Assembly: GCA_041890515.1 (NCBI GenBank)
Contig: JASDWX010000031.1
Span: forward strand, 1 to 26,897
DNA: 26,897 bases
Reading direction: 5' to 3'
Origin: Colwellia_A sp041890515
GTDB taxonomy: Bacteria > Pseudomonadota > Gammaproteobacteria > Enterobacterales > Alteromonadaceae
Shown here: piece after piece, positions 7,201 to 16,074 of the stretch
Position numbering within the stretch: the first letter of the stretch is position 1
How the letters are laid out: the number at the start of each line of letters is the position of its first letter
Position numbers and translations under genes: made by a program
Notes under the pieces: generated by a model
What the model was told of the DNA's origin: nothing
Seen by the model: only the letters and a program-made list of their open reading frames with translations
The model's database searches: none

Positions 7201-8801
7201 GTACCCGGTAAAACTTCATCTTTATAGGATTGCGGAAAACTACAATACTTACGGCTTAACATTTTTCCTTTGGCTTCACCTTTATGAGAGTTAAGAGATT
7301 CAGCAAGTTTGTCATCCCAGCTTCTTGCTGCTTCATTTAAATTCTTTTCAATTTGCTTCACGTTGATATCTGCTTTAGTTGATTTTACACGGACAATATA
7401 ATGAGTACGCGCTTGTGCAGATTCAGAAAAGTAAGTGGTAAACTCTACTTCTTGATCGCTACCAAAGGCTTCTTTCAATAGTTTTTGGGTACTCACACGT
7501 AATTCTGTGTTGTAACGCTCTCTTGGCACATAAACCATACAAGAATAAAAGCGGTCAAAAGAGTCACGACGAACAAATAGTCCTGAATAATCTCGCTCCT
7601 GCATTTGAAAAATACCTAAAACATTTTTCAATAATTCTTCAGTGCTACTTTGTAATATTTCATCACGCGGATAGGTTTCTAAAATATTGATCAACGTTTT
7701 GTAGGCATGTGTACCCTGTGCAAAACCTGATCTTTCACAAACATTAGCAACTTTCGATTTAATTAAGGGTAAGTCTAAAGCACTATTGGTGTAATAAGCA
7801 GAACCAAATAAACCAACAAAACGCTGCTCACCAATAACTTTACCTTTAGCATCAAAACGCTTCACACCAATATAATCAAGATGAGCAGGACGATGCACGC
7901 GTGAGCGTGAGTTCGTCTTAGTTAGGATTAACGGATTAACGCCTAATGCGAGTTCGCGAGCTGAACTAGATAATGTTGAAATTAAACGTTCAACGGTACC
8001 ATCAGAGAGCTTCATTAAGCCTAAACTTGATGCTACATTCGCAGATAGTGACATATCACCTTTTAAAACTTTTACATCGTAAGAACGATAGCCCAGCAAT
8101 GTAAAATTATTGTTTAACATCCATTTTAAAAATTCTAATGTATCCTTGTGTTCATTAATTGAACAAGGAAGCGTTGCTTCAGCTGTCTCAGTAATGAGAT
8201 CACCAAGACGAGTTCGCATAGGTTTCCAATCGTCAACGGTAATTGCGATATCATCAACGACGGAATGAATTTCTTTAGTAATCGCGTCAAGTACTTTTTG
8301 ATCCGTTTGACGGTCAACTTCGATAAAAAAAACCGCCTCTACAGAAGTTGATTTTAATGATTTATCAGCGGCAGCCGCTAGCTGAGTAATTTGATTTTTT
8401 TTGTCACGTATAATATTAATTGGACTATTTAACATTAAATGTGGTGATAAACCTAAACGATTTAGCGCGATTCGTAATGAATCAACAAGAAATGGCATAT
8501 CAGAAATAATAACTTCAATCACCGTATGACTTGATTTCCAACCATGTTTTGAAACTTCAGGGTTAAAAACTTTAATGACCGGCGTCTTATCTTGATGATC
8601 ATTTAACGAATTCCATAAACTTAATGTTGCACCGTACATGTCGCTATCGTTACGGTGATCTAAATCAAGTGTGGAAATATTGCTGTAAAGAAGGTCTGCA
8701 AACTGCTCTACAAGTGGAGCTGTTTTAGCGGGAACTTTTTGCTGTATTAACTGTGCTACATTCGAGAGTATCACTGAGGGTAAACCGTCTACTAACGCCA
8801 T
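4287..8801 (-). CDS. gdhB: Large NAD-specific glutamate dehydrogenase, C-terminally truncated
   Basis: Oxidatively deaminates glutamate to 2-oxoglutarate with NAD+; the ~180-kDa bacterial class (PF05088). The frame gives 1,504 aa against the usual ~1,610-1,620. Residues 1 to ~700 carry the ACT-like regulatory region, followed by the catalytic domain: RGGLRWSDR at 812-820, PVGAKGGF with K848, and GDMAGDVFGNG starting at 984 for the dinucleotide-binding domain. A C-terminal helical region (LTRPELSVLLAYSKM, RRSTRWFLRHRN) follows. The frame ends at TGA 4287-4289 just after VADLYFK, where homologues continue with LGxxLNLHW. Two further in-frame TAAs (4272-4274, 4266-4268) precede the preserved tail at 3933-4265. 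The ATG at 8801 has an AAGGAAA ribosome-binding site. The catalytic core is intact, so a partly active product is possible, but the gene looks recently broken, or the base calls there are wrong. Confidence 0.9.
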   Translation of the reverse strand: MALVDGLPSVILSNVAQLIQQKVPAKTAPLVEQFADLLYSNISTLDLDHRNDSDMYGATLSLWNSLNDHQDKTPVIKVFNPEVSKHGWKSSHTVIEVIISDMPFLVDSLRIALNRLGLSPHLMLNSPINIIRDKKNQITQLAAAADKSLKSTSVEAVFFIEVDRQTDQKVLDAITKEIHSVVDDIAITVDDWKPMRTRLGDLITETAEATLPCSINEHKDTLEFLKWMLNNNFTLLGYRSYDVKVLKGDMSLSANVASSLGLMKLSDGTVERLISTLSSSARELALGVNPLILTKTNSRSRVHRPAHLDYIGVKRFDAKGKVIGEQRFVGLFGSAYYTNSALDLPLIKSKVANVCERSGFAQGTHAYKTLINILETYPRDEILQSSTEELLKNVLGIFQMQERDYSGLFVRRDSFDRFYSCMVYVPRERYNTELRVSTQKLLKEAFGSDQEVEFTTYFSESAQARTHYIVRVKSTKADINVKQIEKNLNEAARSWDDKLAESLNSHKGEAKGKMLSRKYCSFPQSYKDEVLPGTAIVDIAKLESLSDSNPLEMLFYQPQEESADSRHVKLKLFHIGDPIHLSDVLPILENFGLRVIGESPYLIRTSSGETCWILDFSMLLTGKGKFTLEIVQNLFQDAFAKVWAGKLEDDGFNRLILGAELGGREVSILRAYAKYERQIGGTFSQSYIENTFARYPNIAELLIKFFNLRFDPMTKISEKILIKVSSDIEKSLDNVANLDDDRIIRRFVEMISATIRTNYFQPHAETGEKTYISFKILPSQISDVPLPLPEFEIFVYSPQLEGVHLRGGKVARGGLRWSDRREDFRTEILGLVKAQQVKNTVIVPVGAKGGFVCKQLPVGGSRQEIFEAGKECYRTFIRGLLDITDNIVEGIVVPPLNVVRLDEDDPYLVVAADKGTATFSDTANAISDEYNFWMGDAFASGGSVGYDHKAMGITAKGAWESVKRHFREMDIDCQSTDFTCIAIGDMAGDVFGNGMLLSKHIRLQAAFNHMHIFIDPNPEASSSYEERERLFNMPGCTWEDYNKELISEGGAIFSRHVKSIKLTPQIKKMIGTQKQSMSPLDLMQAILKMKVDLLWNGGIGTYVKGSKETHLEVGDRANDSLRINGSELQAKVVGEGGNLGFTQLGRIEFASHGGRINTDAVDNAGGVDCSDNEVNIKILLNSLVQNGDLTVKQRNQLLYDMTDNVGDIVIEDCYRQTHSLSITAMRGANQLKEQVRFIHGLERAGKLDRGLEFIPNDDEISERLSKGQGLTRPELSVLLAYSKMVLKEDLVCPDITDNPYHNRLLLEAFPPQLQEKYQDQMQLHPLRAEIIATKLANNIGNDMGFNFVHRMYEETGATVAEIANCYVMASEVFQLADVWQEITELDNKISTSIQTEMLFQMRRTVRRSTRWFLRHRNKALGIAETIELYRPTFENLANNLNKLLVKDEVEQLKRVETDLVRNGVPENIAVRISQLSSLFPLMDIADIAVSDNRSIELVADLYFK

Positions 8802-9055
8802 GCCGTTTTCCTTTTTGGATAAAACGCTGTTGTACTAAACTGTTTCAAAATCGATTATTTAAAACAATTCGATGTGTAATATGTATTATTTATTATATAA
8901 ATTTTTATTATTGTCTAACAGAATAGACTATACATCCGATTTTATTAAGAAATTTAGTCTATTGCGAGGAATATTTTACTATTTTTTGTGATTAAATTTT
9001 TGTAAGGGGGGATCGTAATTATTAAGAGTAATTGTTTATTCACTTGTTATAAATA
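8802..9055. other. Upstream region of the glutamate dehydrogenase gene
   Basis: Very AT-rich non-coding DNA between the RND gene terminator and the dehydrogenase start. It must hold the dehydrogenase promoter, but I cannot single out one pair of hexamers with confidence. I see no other gene or repeat. Confidence 0.5.
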
Positions 9056-9079
9056 GAAAATGACCTTATGGTCATTTTC
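9056..9079 (-). terminator. Terminator after the RND transporter gene
   Basis: GAAAATGACC (9056-9065) pairs perfectly with GGTCATTTTC (9070-9079) over a TTAT tetraloop, 33 bp beyond the RND stop. The flanks are T-rich on both strands without a long U-run. It marks the end of the DUF1302-DUF1329-YCF48-RND unit. Confidence 0.7.
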
Positions 9080-9111
9080 TTGTTTATTTATTCACGAATA
9101 ACGATTTAAAT

Positions 9112-11421
9112 TTATTTTTTATTCGGCCATAAAAATGCAGCAATAGCAGGTAGGACCAGTACTGCAGCGATCATATTAACCAAAAACATGAACGTTAAGA
9201 GGATTCCCATATCAACTTGAAATTTCAAATCTGACCAAAACCAGGTTGAAACACCAATAGCTAATGTTACACCTGTTATCAATACCGCACTTCCTCGCTC
9301 TTTTAATGCAAGTAAATAAGCTTCTTGTACTTGATACCCTTCGCGCAATTTTATGCTCATTGTTGACAATATATAAATACCGTAATCAACGCCAATACCA
9401 ACACCTAAAGCAATCACGGGTAATGTGGAAACCGTTAAGCCTATATCAAGTGCTGTCATTAACCATTGCGCAAGTGTTGATACAACATAAAGAGGAATAA
9501 TGACAACAATCGTCGCTCTAATACTTCTAAAGCTTATAAAGCACAATAAGGTCACTGCTCCATAAACATAAAGCATCATAGGCGTTTGTGCTTCAGCAAC
9601 TGCTTCATTCGTTGCAGCCATAACGCCCACCGGTCCTGATGCTAGTTTAAATTTAACATCATCGGTTTCTAATGATTTAGCAACAATCTTCACCTTATCA
9701 ACAACACGGTTAATCGTTTCAGCTTTATGGTCTTCCAAAAACAAGATAACCGGCATGACACTACAGTCACTATTTAACAAGCCACTTGTTGACGGAATAC
9801 GTGCAATTGATTGAACTAATGATTGTTGATTCCGTGATAAGACACGCCACTTAGCATTACCTTCGTTATAACCGGCATTAACAATTTTGGCCACAGATGC
9901 CAAACTAATTGCCGATTGCACACCTTTAGTATTCTCCATTTGCCATTGGAAAGTATCAATCAAATCCATTGTGTCATAAAAAGTACAAGAGTCAGCGGAG
10001 CTTTCAACAATCACTGACATGTAATCAACACTTATTGCATAACGGTCAGTAATTAAAAACGTGTCTTGATTATAACGCGAGTCTTCATGCAATGATGGAG
10101 CCCCTGCATGTAGTTCTCCTATTTTCATGTCTTGAGAGTAATAATAACCAGCGACATATAAAACAGCAGTAACTGCAAGGATTACGGTCGCAATGCGTTT
10201 AGTCGCAAATGAAGACATAACGTCCCAAATACTTGGCTTATTATTTTCAGGAGCCTTAAGCTCGACTTTATCAACATGTATAAATGATACGAGTAAAGGC
10301 AATAAAATGAGATTGGTTAAAATAATCATAGCTACACCCAAAGATGCAGTAATAGCTAATTCACGAATAATACCTATATCAATTGAAAGTAGCGTCAAAA
10401 AACCTACCGTGTCTGAAAGCAAAGCAACACCACCTGGTAACAATAACAAACGAAAACTCATTTGTGCGGCTTCTTTGGAGGTAGATCCTTTTGACACTAA
10501 TTTAGTCACAGAATTAATCATTTGCACGCCATGACTCACACCAATAGCAAACACTAAAAACGGTACAAGAATAGACATTGGATCGAGACCAAAGCCCAAT
10601 GTAGATAACATGCCTAACTGCCACACAACAGCGACTAAAGAACATGCAATAGGCAAAATGGTCAGTGAAATTGAACGACAAAACCAAAAAACCATCAGAG
10701 TAGTGATGACAATTGCAATAGCAAAAAAGGCGACGACACCTTTTGCTCCTTCAGCAACATCTCCTACCATTTTACTGAAACCAATGATATGAATGCTGAT
10801 ATTGTTATGTTCGAATTTCCCTCTAATTTGTTCTTCGAGTTGCTGTGCAATAACAAGTGTATCTAAACGCTTACCTGTTTGTGGATCTGTATCCATTAAT
10901 GATGCTTTTACCATCGCACAACTGTAATCATCGGCAACAATACGTCCAACAATTCCCGCTTTTTCTATATTTGACTTAACAATAGATAAACCTTGAGTGT
11001 CAGGTTTAAAGTTTGCTGGGATAACAGGACCTCCAGCAAAACCATCTTCAACTATTTCTACAAAACGAGTACTCGGTGAAAATAAAGACTTTACTTGAAT
11101 GCGATCCACACCAGGAATGAAAAACAGCTGATCATGAACACCTTTTAAAGCATTAAAAAAAGGTTCGTTAAATATGTCCCCCTCTTTATCACAGACTGAA
11201 ATGAGCACATTATTCGCTCCACCGAAATTTTCTCGGTATTCTAAGTATGTTTTCATGTAGGTATGATTAAGAGGAATGTGCTTAGTAAAAGCAGCATCAA
11301 GCTTTATTTGACTCGCTTGAAATACAAGAAAAATACTGGCTAGTACGAAAGCCGTAAGTACAGCAACTCTTTTACGGAACATCGTGGCTTCGATAACATT
11401 AATAAGTGATTCTATTTTCAT
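9112..11421 (-). CDS. RND-superfamily (MMPL/HAE3-type) inner-membrane transporter
   Basis: A 769-aa inner-membrane protein with the RND two-fold layout: TM1 at about 19-36, a first large periplasmic loop (~40-225), a five-helix block (~228-380), TM7 at ~409-427, a second loop (~430-600), and a closing five-helix block to the end. Both MMPL repeats are visible. The second has the conserved GVGIGVDYGIYIL (Asp near 678), the charged pair associated with proton coupling in MmpL/RND proteins. The first has GVSHGVQ at the equivalent place (~294-300), so the two halves are asymmetric. Families of this type move lipids, hopanoids or other hydrophobic molecules; there is no AcrA-like adaptor here. It is the last gene of the cluster starting at 16074, and its partners include a LolA-fold protein and an outer-membrane barrel. 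The substrate cannot be read from sequence. Confidence 0.88.
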   Translation of the reverse strand: MKIESLINVIEATMFRKRVAVLTAFVLASIFLVFQASQIKLDAAFTKHIPLNHTYMKTYLEYRENFGGANNVLISVCDKEGDIFNEPFFNALKGVHDQLFFIPGVDRIQVKSLFSPSTRFVEIVEDGFAGGPVIPANFKPDTQGLSIVKSNIEKAGIVGRIVADDYSCAMVKASLMDTDPQTGKRLDTLVIAQQLEEQIRGKFEHNNISIHIIGFSKMVGDVAEGAKGVVAFFAIAIVITTLMVFWFCRSISLTILPIACSLVAVVWQLGMLSTLGFGLDPMSILVPFLVFAIGVSHGVQMINSVTKLVSKGSTSKEAAQMSFRLLLLPGGVALLSDTVGFLTLLSIDIGIIRELAITASLGVAMIILTNLILLPLLVSFIHVDKVELKAPENNKPSIWDVMSSFATKRIATVILAVTAVLYVAGYYYSQDMKIGELHAGAPSLHEDSRYNQDTFLITDRYAISVDYMSVIVESSADSCTFYDTMDLIDTFQWQMENTKGVQSAISLASVAKIVNAGYNEGNAKWRVLSRNQQSLVQSIARIPSTSGLLNSDCSVMPVILFLEDHKAETINRVVDKVKIVAKSLETDDVKFKLASGPVGVMAATNEAVAEAQTPMMLYVYGAVTLLCFISFRSIRATIVVIIPLYVVSTLAQWLMTALDIGLTVSTLPVIALGVGIGVDYGIYILSTMSIKLREGYQVQEAYLLALKERGSAVLITGVTLAIGVSTWFWSDLKFQVDMGILLTFMFLVNMIAAVLVLPAIAAFLWPNKK

Positions 11422-11478
11422 TTAATTTACTTCATCTACTTCATTTTAATGGGTGGTACGAATATTAATCTACCGACT

Positions 11479-12489
11479 TTATTTAATATTAGCCTGCGGA
11501 ATGACTTTAATACCAACTTCAGAAACTATAATAAGCTGATTGTTAAACCAAACACCGCTAATTAACGATTTACCATCCGCTTGAGGGTTTAAAGAAAAAC
11601 TAAGACCATCATCATCACTTTTCAAAATAACACCGTTATTCCCTAAAACATAAATGCTACCATTATCTCCTAAGACGATTGAGTTCAATAAGGCTTGTGT
11701 TCCTGTCTTAATATGTTGCCAAGGACTCCCATTTTTCAAACTATGAAAAACATTACCACGCAAACCAACAACCAGTAAGTTCCCTTGGTGAGTGCGAGAA
11801 ATATCATTGAATGAGCCTTGGTATATTTCATTAAACGGTAACCACCTTTCTGCAAAATCATTACTTTTCGCAATTAAACCGACTTCCCCTACCATATAGA
11901 GAGTACGCCCATCTTTAAATATGCTATTGAAATGCGCAAGAATACTACTTTGCTCATCTAAATAAGCTTCTTCATCTTCTTGTTTTAATTCTTCTAAGTA
12001 TGCTAAATCTTCAGGTAGAAGAAATTCGCCATGAAACTCAAAGGTCCAATTTTTACCGCCATCATTTGTACGATAGAGCTGTCCGTAGGCTCCTATAGCA
12101 ATGCCTTGTTGCCTGTCTTTAAAAGTAACGTCTAATAACGGTTTTTCTTTTGCGGGTAAAAACTGTTGTACTTCCCAGTTTTCTCCACCGTCTCGAGAAA
12201 ATAATATTGTCGAATCATGTCCAACAGCCCAGCCATAAGATTCATCAATAAAATATACGGCTGTTAAGGTGGTTCTAACAGGCACATTAGCTTGACGCCA
12301 ATTTATGGCATCATTGGAGAGTAGTATATGGCCACGTTCACCAACAGCGACAAGCCGCTTATCATTGATTTCAATAATATCAAGCATAAGTGATTTACTG
12401 GCTAGAGGTGCTTGCATAGCAGGAAATTGCTGTGAAAAAGCATTTAGGAAAAATAAAGAACTTAGAAGAAAGGCCAACAAACGTTGCAT
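11479..12489 (-). CDS. YCF48/BNR-repeat periplasmic beta-propeller protein
   Basis: A 336-aa exported protein with an N-terminal signal peptide (MQRLLAFLLSSLFFLNAFSQ). It has repeated propeller blades of the YCF48/Asp-box type: GWAVGHDSTILFSRDGGENW near 86-105 and GAYGQLYRTNDGGKNW near 133-148, then weaker blades (LYMVGEVGLIAKS, LLVVGLRGNVFHS, IYVLGNNGVILKSDDDG). In plants and cyanobacteria YCF48/HCF136 is an assembly factor for photosystem II; here that role is excluded and the domain is probably a scaffold or assembly partner. It lies between DUF1329 and the RND gene, 57 bp before the latter, an order seen in other proteobacterial clusters of this set. The acidic insert EELKQEDEEAYLDEQ (about 168-182) is unusual. 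The ribosome-binding site is poor. Confidence 0.83.
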   Translation of the reverse strand: MQRLLAFLLSSLFFLNAFSQQFPAMQAPLASKSLMLDIIEINDKRLVAVGERGHILLSNDAINWRQANVPVRTTLTAVYFIDESYGWAVGHDSTILFSRDGGENWEVQQFLPAKEKPLLDVTFKDRQQGIAIGAYGQLYRTNDGGKNWTFEFHGEFLLPEDLAYLEELKQEDEEAYLDEQSSILAHFNSIFKDGRTLYMVGEVGLIAKSNDFAERWLPFNEIYQGSFNDISRTHQGNLLVVGLRGNVFHSLKNGSPWQHIKTGTQALLNSIVLGDNGSIYVLGNNGVILKSDDDGLSFSLNPQADGKSLISGVWFNNQLIIVSEVGIKVIPQANIK

Positions 12490-12579
12490 AAATACGGGTA
12501 CCCATTCGTTAATAATTAACGTATTACTTTAATGATTTCATCAATGAAATACTAAAAATTTAATACATATTAATGTAAA

Positions 12580-12601
12580 ACGGCTGACATTAGCCAGCCG
12601 T
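12580..12601 (-). terminator. Hairpin inside the cluster, weak terminator or stabiliser
   Basis: A 7-bp stem (ACGGCTG 12580-12586 with CAGCCGT 12595-12601) and 8-nt loop, followed on the - strand by four T. It lies between the DUF1329 and YCF48 genes. The short U-run suggests partial termination or mRNA 3'-end protection, so the two proximal genes would be made in excess over the propeller and the transporter. Confidence 0.55.
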
Positions 12602-12625
12602 GATTTATCTTTACAGAGTAAAGTG

Positions 12626-14014
12626 CTATCTACGACCTTCACGTCTTAATGCAGAAGAGGTAAATGAGATATCTTTCAAATCAGCTGAAAAATCATACAT
12701 TTTTGCTTCATTATCTAAGCCCATTGCTATATAGCGACGAGATTGTAGATCATGGAATACTTCAAGTGTAGACCATTGAGTAGGAACTTCGTAATAATTG
12801 ATACCATGAGCAACACCAACTCGGTATAACTCATCACGGTTGTCATAAATATCAGTCACCGCAATTTGCCAACTGTCTTCGTCGATAAAGAACACACGTT
12901 TTTTATAGGTATGGCGTGTATCTGATTTCAAACTAGCTTCAACAACCCAAACACGATGTTTTTCATAACGAACATGTTCTGGGTTAATATGTCCTGGCAG
13001 TAAAATATCAGCATATTTTAACGAATCACTATGTAATCGATAATCATTATAAGGGATTAACAGTTCTTGCTTTCCTTTTAATGTCCAGTTATAACGGTTT
13101 GGAGCACCGTTAAACATATCAAAATCATCAGTAGTGCGTAATCCATCAGACGCTGTTCCTGGCGTATCATAAGCCACATTAGGTGCACGACGAACACGAC
13201 GTTGACCGGTGTTATATGTCCAAGCTTGACGAGGTGTTTGTATCTGGTTCATTGTTTCATGAACTAATAATGCGGTGCCAGCTAAACGTGCTGGTTCAGT
13301 CACTTTTTGTTTAAATTTAAACAAAATATTAGTTTCTTTAAGTTTTGCTGCCGAGGCTGTTTTTTCACCATAAGGGATCATCAACTGATCATCAAAACCT
13401 AAGTAAGTGTAATCACCTGAAGCTGTTGGTGCCGCTTGCCCGCCTTGACGAGTTATTGCTTCACCACGATAACGTAAAATATGATTCCAAATAGCTTCTA
13501 AACCATCTTTTGGCACAGGAAATGGGATACCAACAGCCGCATTTTCAATACCGTTACCGCCTTCAACCAATTCTGTACGTCCTGCATTATCAATACTTGC
13601 TTGATAAACATGTTCAGGGTAAGAAGCTGAACGTCTTGACTGATACACATTCATTTTATACGTCGCTGGATAAGTTTCAAAAAGCTTAATCTGGCCTGGT
13701 GTCAACATTGCTTTATATTCTGCAACATTTGAACCCGTAATTGTGTATTTAACACTATCTGTTGAAAATGGGTCAATGTGATGATCACCAACAGTATATC
13801 CTGCTGGAGCTGACGTTATACCGCCACTCCATGCGGGGATAGAACCATCTTTATTTGCACCACGAACTGCACCCATTGGTGTTAACTCGTTATTTAACTT
13901 TGCTACTTCAGCTGGAGAAACTTTAGCAAACGTTGCCGTTGACACGATGGCCAAACTTACTGCAACTGACGCTAATGTTAATTTTTTAAGTGAATTTTTC
14001 ATAATATTGCTCAT
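12626..14014 (-). CDS. DUF1329 periplasmic protein, LolA/LolB-like fold
   Basis: A 462-aa exported protein. The signal peptide runs to about Ala30 (STATFA|KVSPAEV) with no lipobox cysteine, so a soluble periplasmic protein is expected. Family features are the N-terminal LTPMGAVRGANKDGSIPAWS, a central region with TGQRRVRRAPNVAYDTP, and the C-terminal KKRVFFIDEDSWQIAVTDIY with RVGVAHGINYYEVP. Domain databases, from memory, place DUF1329 in the LolA/LolB-like superfamily of half-barrels that hold acyl chains; that is family knowledge, not visible here. The ATG at 14014 is chosen because AAGG, 9 nt upstream, overlaps the stop of the DUF1302 gene, indicating translational coupling; a second ATG at 14002 is possible. 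Paired with DUF1302 it probably shuttles a hydrophobic molecule across the periplasm. Confidence 0.9.
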   Translation of the reverse strand: MSNIMKNSLKKLTLASVAVSLAIVSTATFAKVSPAEVAKLNNELTPMGAVRGANKDGSIPAWSGGITSAPAGYTVGDHHIDPFSTDSVKYTITGSNVAEYKAMLTPGQIKLFETYPATYKMNVYQSRRSASYPEHVYQASIDNAGRTELVEGGNGIENAAVGIPFPVPKDGLEAIWNHILRYRGEAITRQGGQAAPTASGDYTYLGFDDQLMIPYGEKTASAAKLKETNILFKFKQKVTEPARLAGTALLVHETMNQIQTPRQAWTYNTGQRRVRRAPNVAYDTPGTASDGLRTTDDFDMFNGAPNRYNWTLKGKQELLIPYNDYRLHSDSLKYADILLPGHINPEHVRYEKHRVWVVEASLKSDTRHTYKKRVFFIDEDSWQIAVTDIYDNRDELYRVGVAHGINYYEVPTQWSTLEVFHDLQSRRYIAMGLDNEAKMYDFSADLKDISFTSSALRREGRR

Positions 14015-14025
14015 TAACTTAGCCC

Positions 14026-16074
14026 TTAGATTGAATATTTAATACTGAATGAAATGTAATCGCGATCTTCCATTTGATTGGTCGTTCCTACTCCATCCCA
14101 AAAACCGTTATAGCTTATGTCTGCTGACCAACGGCTTTGATAATTAAAATTAATGCCTAATGCGACTGATTTGCGCTCTTCGACGAATAAAAATAACGGA
14201 TCGGGTGTGGTACCTGCAACATCATGTGAGAAAACGACACGAGGCGAAATATTGATACCTGCAATAACGTTATTAAAATCTAGTTTGGCAATAGCGCGGT
14301 AACCCCAAGCAAACTCATCTGGAAACGGGTTAGTTTCAACGCCATCTTGAACGGCTAGTTCTAAACCTTCTTTTCCTGCAATACCACCATTACGTGATGT
14401 ACCAGGACCATTCAAACGTAATACATCTGGGTCAGGCATATCTTGAATATTGATGCCACCAACTTCTAACAAAGTTGTTAATTGACTCGCACCAAATGAG
14501 GGACCCCATAGATGTGTTAACGTCATTTGTGCTTGTAAAGTATCAGATAAAACAAAACCATTCGCACGCTCTCCACCACCAAAAACTGGCATTTGAGAGA
14601 TACCATCAAGCTCACTACGACCTTGATCATTAGCTAATTGTTGCGGCATAGCAGCAAACAATAATTCAACGTCATCTATCTGTAAGGGCTCATCTTGGCG
14701 GAAGGTAACTTCACCTGCTACAGAAGTTGTACCGAGAACAGTATTAAAACTCATCGCGTAAAGTTTAATATCTTCTACATAGTCTAGTTCAACTCTTGAA
14801 AAAGCAGTTAGTTGAGTGTAGTTGTCTTCTGTAATAGTTTCAGTAAGCAACATACCTAAATCATGCCCAATTGATGCATCACTAAAGTCTGCAGTAATAC
14901 CTGAGAACACAGGACGACGACTATGATAATTCATATGATATAGACTAATTTCTGTATCATTTAACGCGGGTAAAAACCAAGATAGTTTAAGACCATATTG
15001 TCCGCCATCATCAGGTTCGTTTTCAGCATCACCTTGTCTAAGCGTTAGTTTTGTTGGGAAAGCGCCTAAATATGCAGCACCCGCACTGGTCATCGGCACC
15101 GCACCAGAGGTAAGTGCACCACTAAGAATGTTTAAACCATTAATAAGGTAATCTAGATCCATATCTGGGTTACTAGCAAAACCTAATTGAACATTATTGT
15201 ATTGACCACCGTCGCCAGCAAAATCATTTGTTGAGAAATAACTACCGGGAGCTGGTAGTACTGTTTTTTCCCAATTGTATTGATAAAAGGCTTCAATATT
15301 GAAGTTTTCAGAAACACCTAATGATGCCCAAACAGCACCAAATGGAATAAAGGCTTCTTTTAATTCTGAACCTGGTGCACGAAGACGTGCAATATCAACA
15401 GGGTTAAGTTCACTTATACCGTGAGAGATTAATGTACTTTCTCCCCAGCTGATCACTTGCTGACCTATACGAACAGATAAGGGCATTTCTCCAATTTCAA
15501 AATCGCCATAAACGAAAGCATCAAGCAATCTTACATCATTACATAATTGCTGACTTGCTTCATCGTCACGACAAGGGTCGTTATTAACATTAGATAAAGG
15601 ATTAGTCCATGCTCGTTGACTATCGCTCATTTCCATATCATAGAAATACATACCGCGAACAAACAGTCCAAAATTTTCATAGCGAATATCAAGTTCGTGT
15701 GAACCTTTAATTATCTGAGAAAAGCTATCACCTGAATTGTAATTAAGGTTAGCGTTATCGCCATTGGTTGAATAACCACCTTGTCCATTCCATACCGTTC
15801 CAGGATCTGGATTTACATTTAACGATGGATGGTAGTTACTGAAATCAAAACCATTATTAAGATTATTCGATTTACCAACATTGTCATTCCAATTACGGTC
15901 TTCTACACGCCAACTTTGTCCATAACTAAACGTTGAATCAAAGCTAATGTCAAAGTTACCTAATGTGAAATTCTCAGCTTGTACTTGGCTTGCTGTTACT
16001 AAACAAACGAGTGCAGCGGTTATACTTGCAGCCAGAGGTTTTTTGTAAAACCTATTACGAGGGCTATAATTCAT
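14026..16074 (-). CDS. DUF1302 outer-membrane beta-barrel protein
   Basis: A 682-aa exported protein with a signal peptide ending near VQA33|ENF. It opens with NFDISFDSTFSYGQSWRVEDRN and is rich throughout in alternating aromatic/polar strands and Asn/Asp/Gly turns, as in an outer-membrane barrel. It includes the DUF1302-type central stretch RIGQQVISWGESTLIS, then ELNPVDIARLRAPGSELKEA. It ends YISFSIKYSI, a barrel-like last strand but with terminal Ile rather than the common Phe. The start has a strong ribosome-binding site (GGGGAGA). It is the first gene of the four-gene unit and is followed after 11 bp by DUF1329. I infer an outer-membrane channel for a hydrophobic substrate; direction of transport is not decidable from sequence. 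Confidence 0.9.
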   Translation of the reverse strand: MNYSPRNRFYKKPLAASITAALVCLVTASQVQAENFTLGNFDISFDSTFSYGQSWRVEDRNWNDNVGKSNNLNNGFDFSNYHPSLNVNPDPGTVWNGQGGYSTNGDNANLNYNSGDSFSQIIKGSHELDIRYENFGLFVRGMYFYDMEMSDSQRAWTNPLSNVNNDPCRDDEASQQLCNDVRLLDAFVYGDFEIGEMPLSVRIGQQVISWGESTLISHGISELNPVDIARLRAPGSELKEAFIPFGAVWASLGVSENFNIEAFYQYNWEKTVLPAPGSYFSTNDFAGDGGQYNNVQLGFASNPDMDLDYLINGLNILSGALTSGAVPMTSAGAAYLGAFPTKLTLRQGDAENEPDDGGQYGLKLSWFLPALNDTEISLYHMNYHSRRPVFSGITADFSDASIGHDLGMLLTETITEDNYTQLTAFSRVELDYVEDIKLYAMSFNTVLGTTSVAGEVTFRQDEPLQIDDVELLFAAMPQQLANDQGRSELDGISQMPVFGGGERANGFVLSDTLQAQMTLTHLWGPSFGASQLTTLLEVGGINIQDMPDPDVLRLNGPGTSRNGGIAGKEGLELAVQDGVETNPFPDEFAWGYRAIAKLDFNNVIAGINISPRVVFSHDVAGTTPDPLFLFVEERKSVALGINFNYQSRWSADISYNGFWDGVGTTNQMEDRDYISFSIKYSI

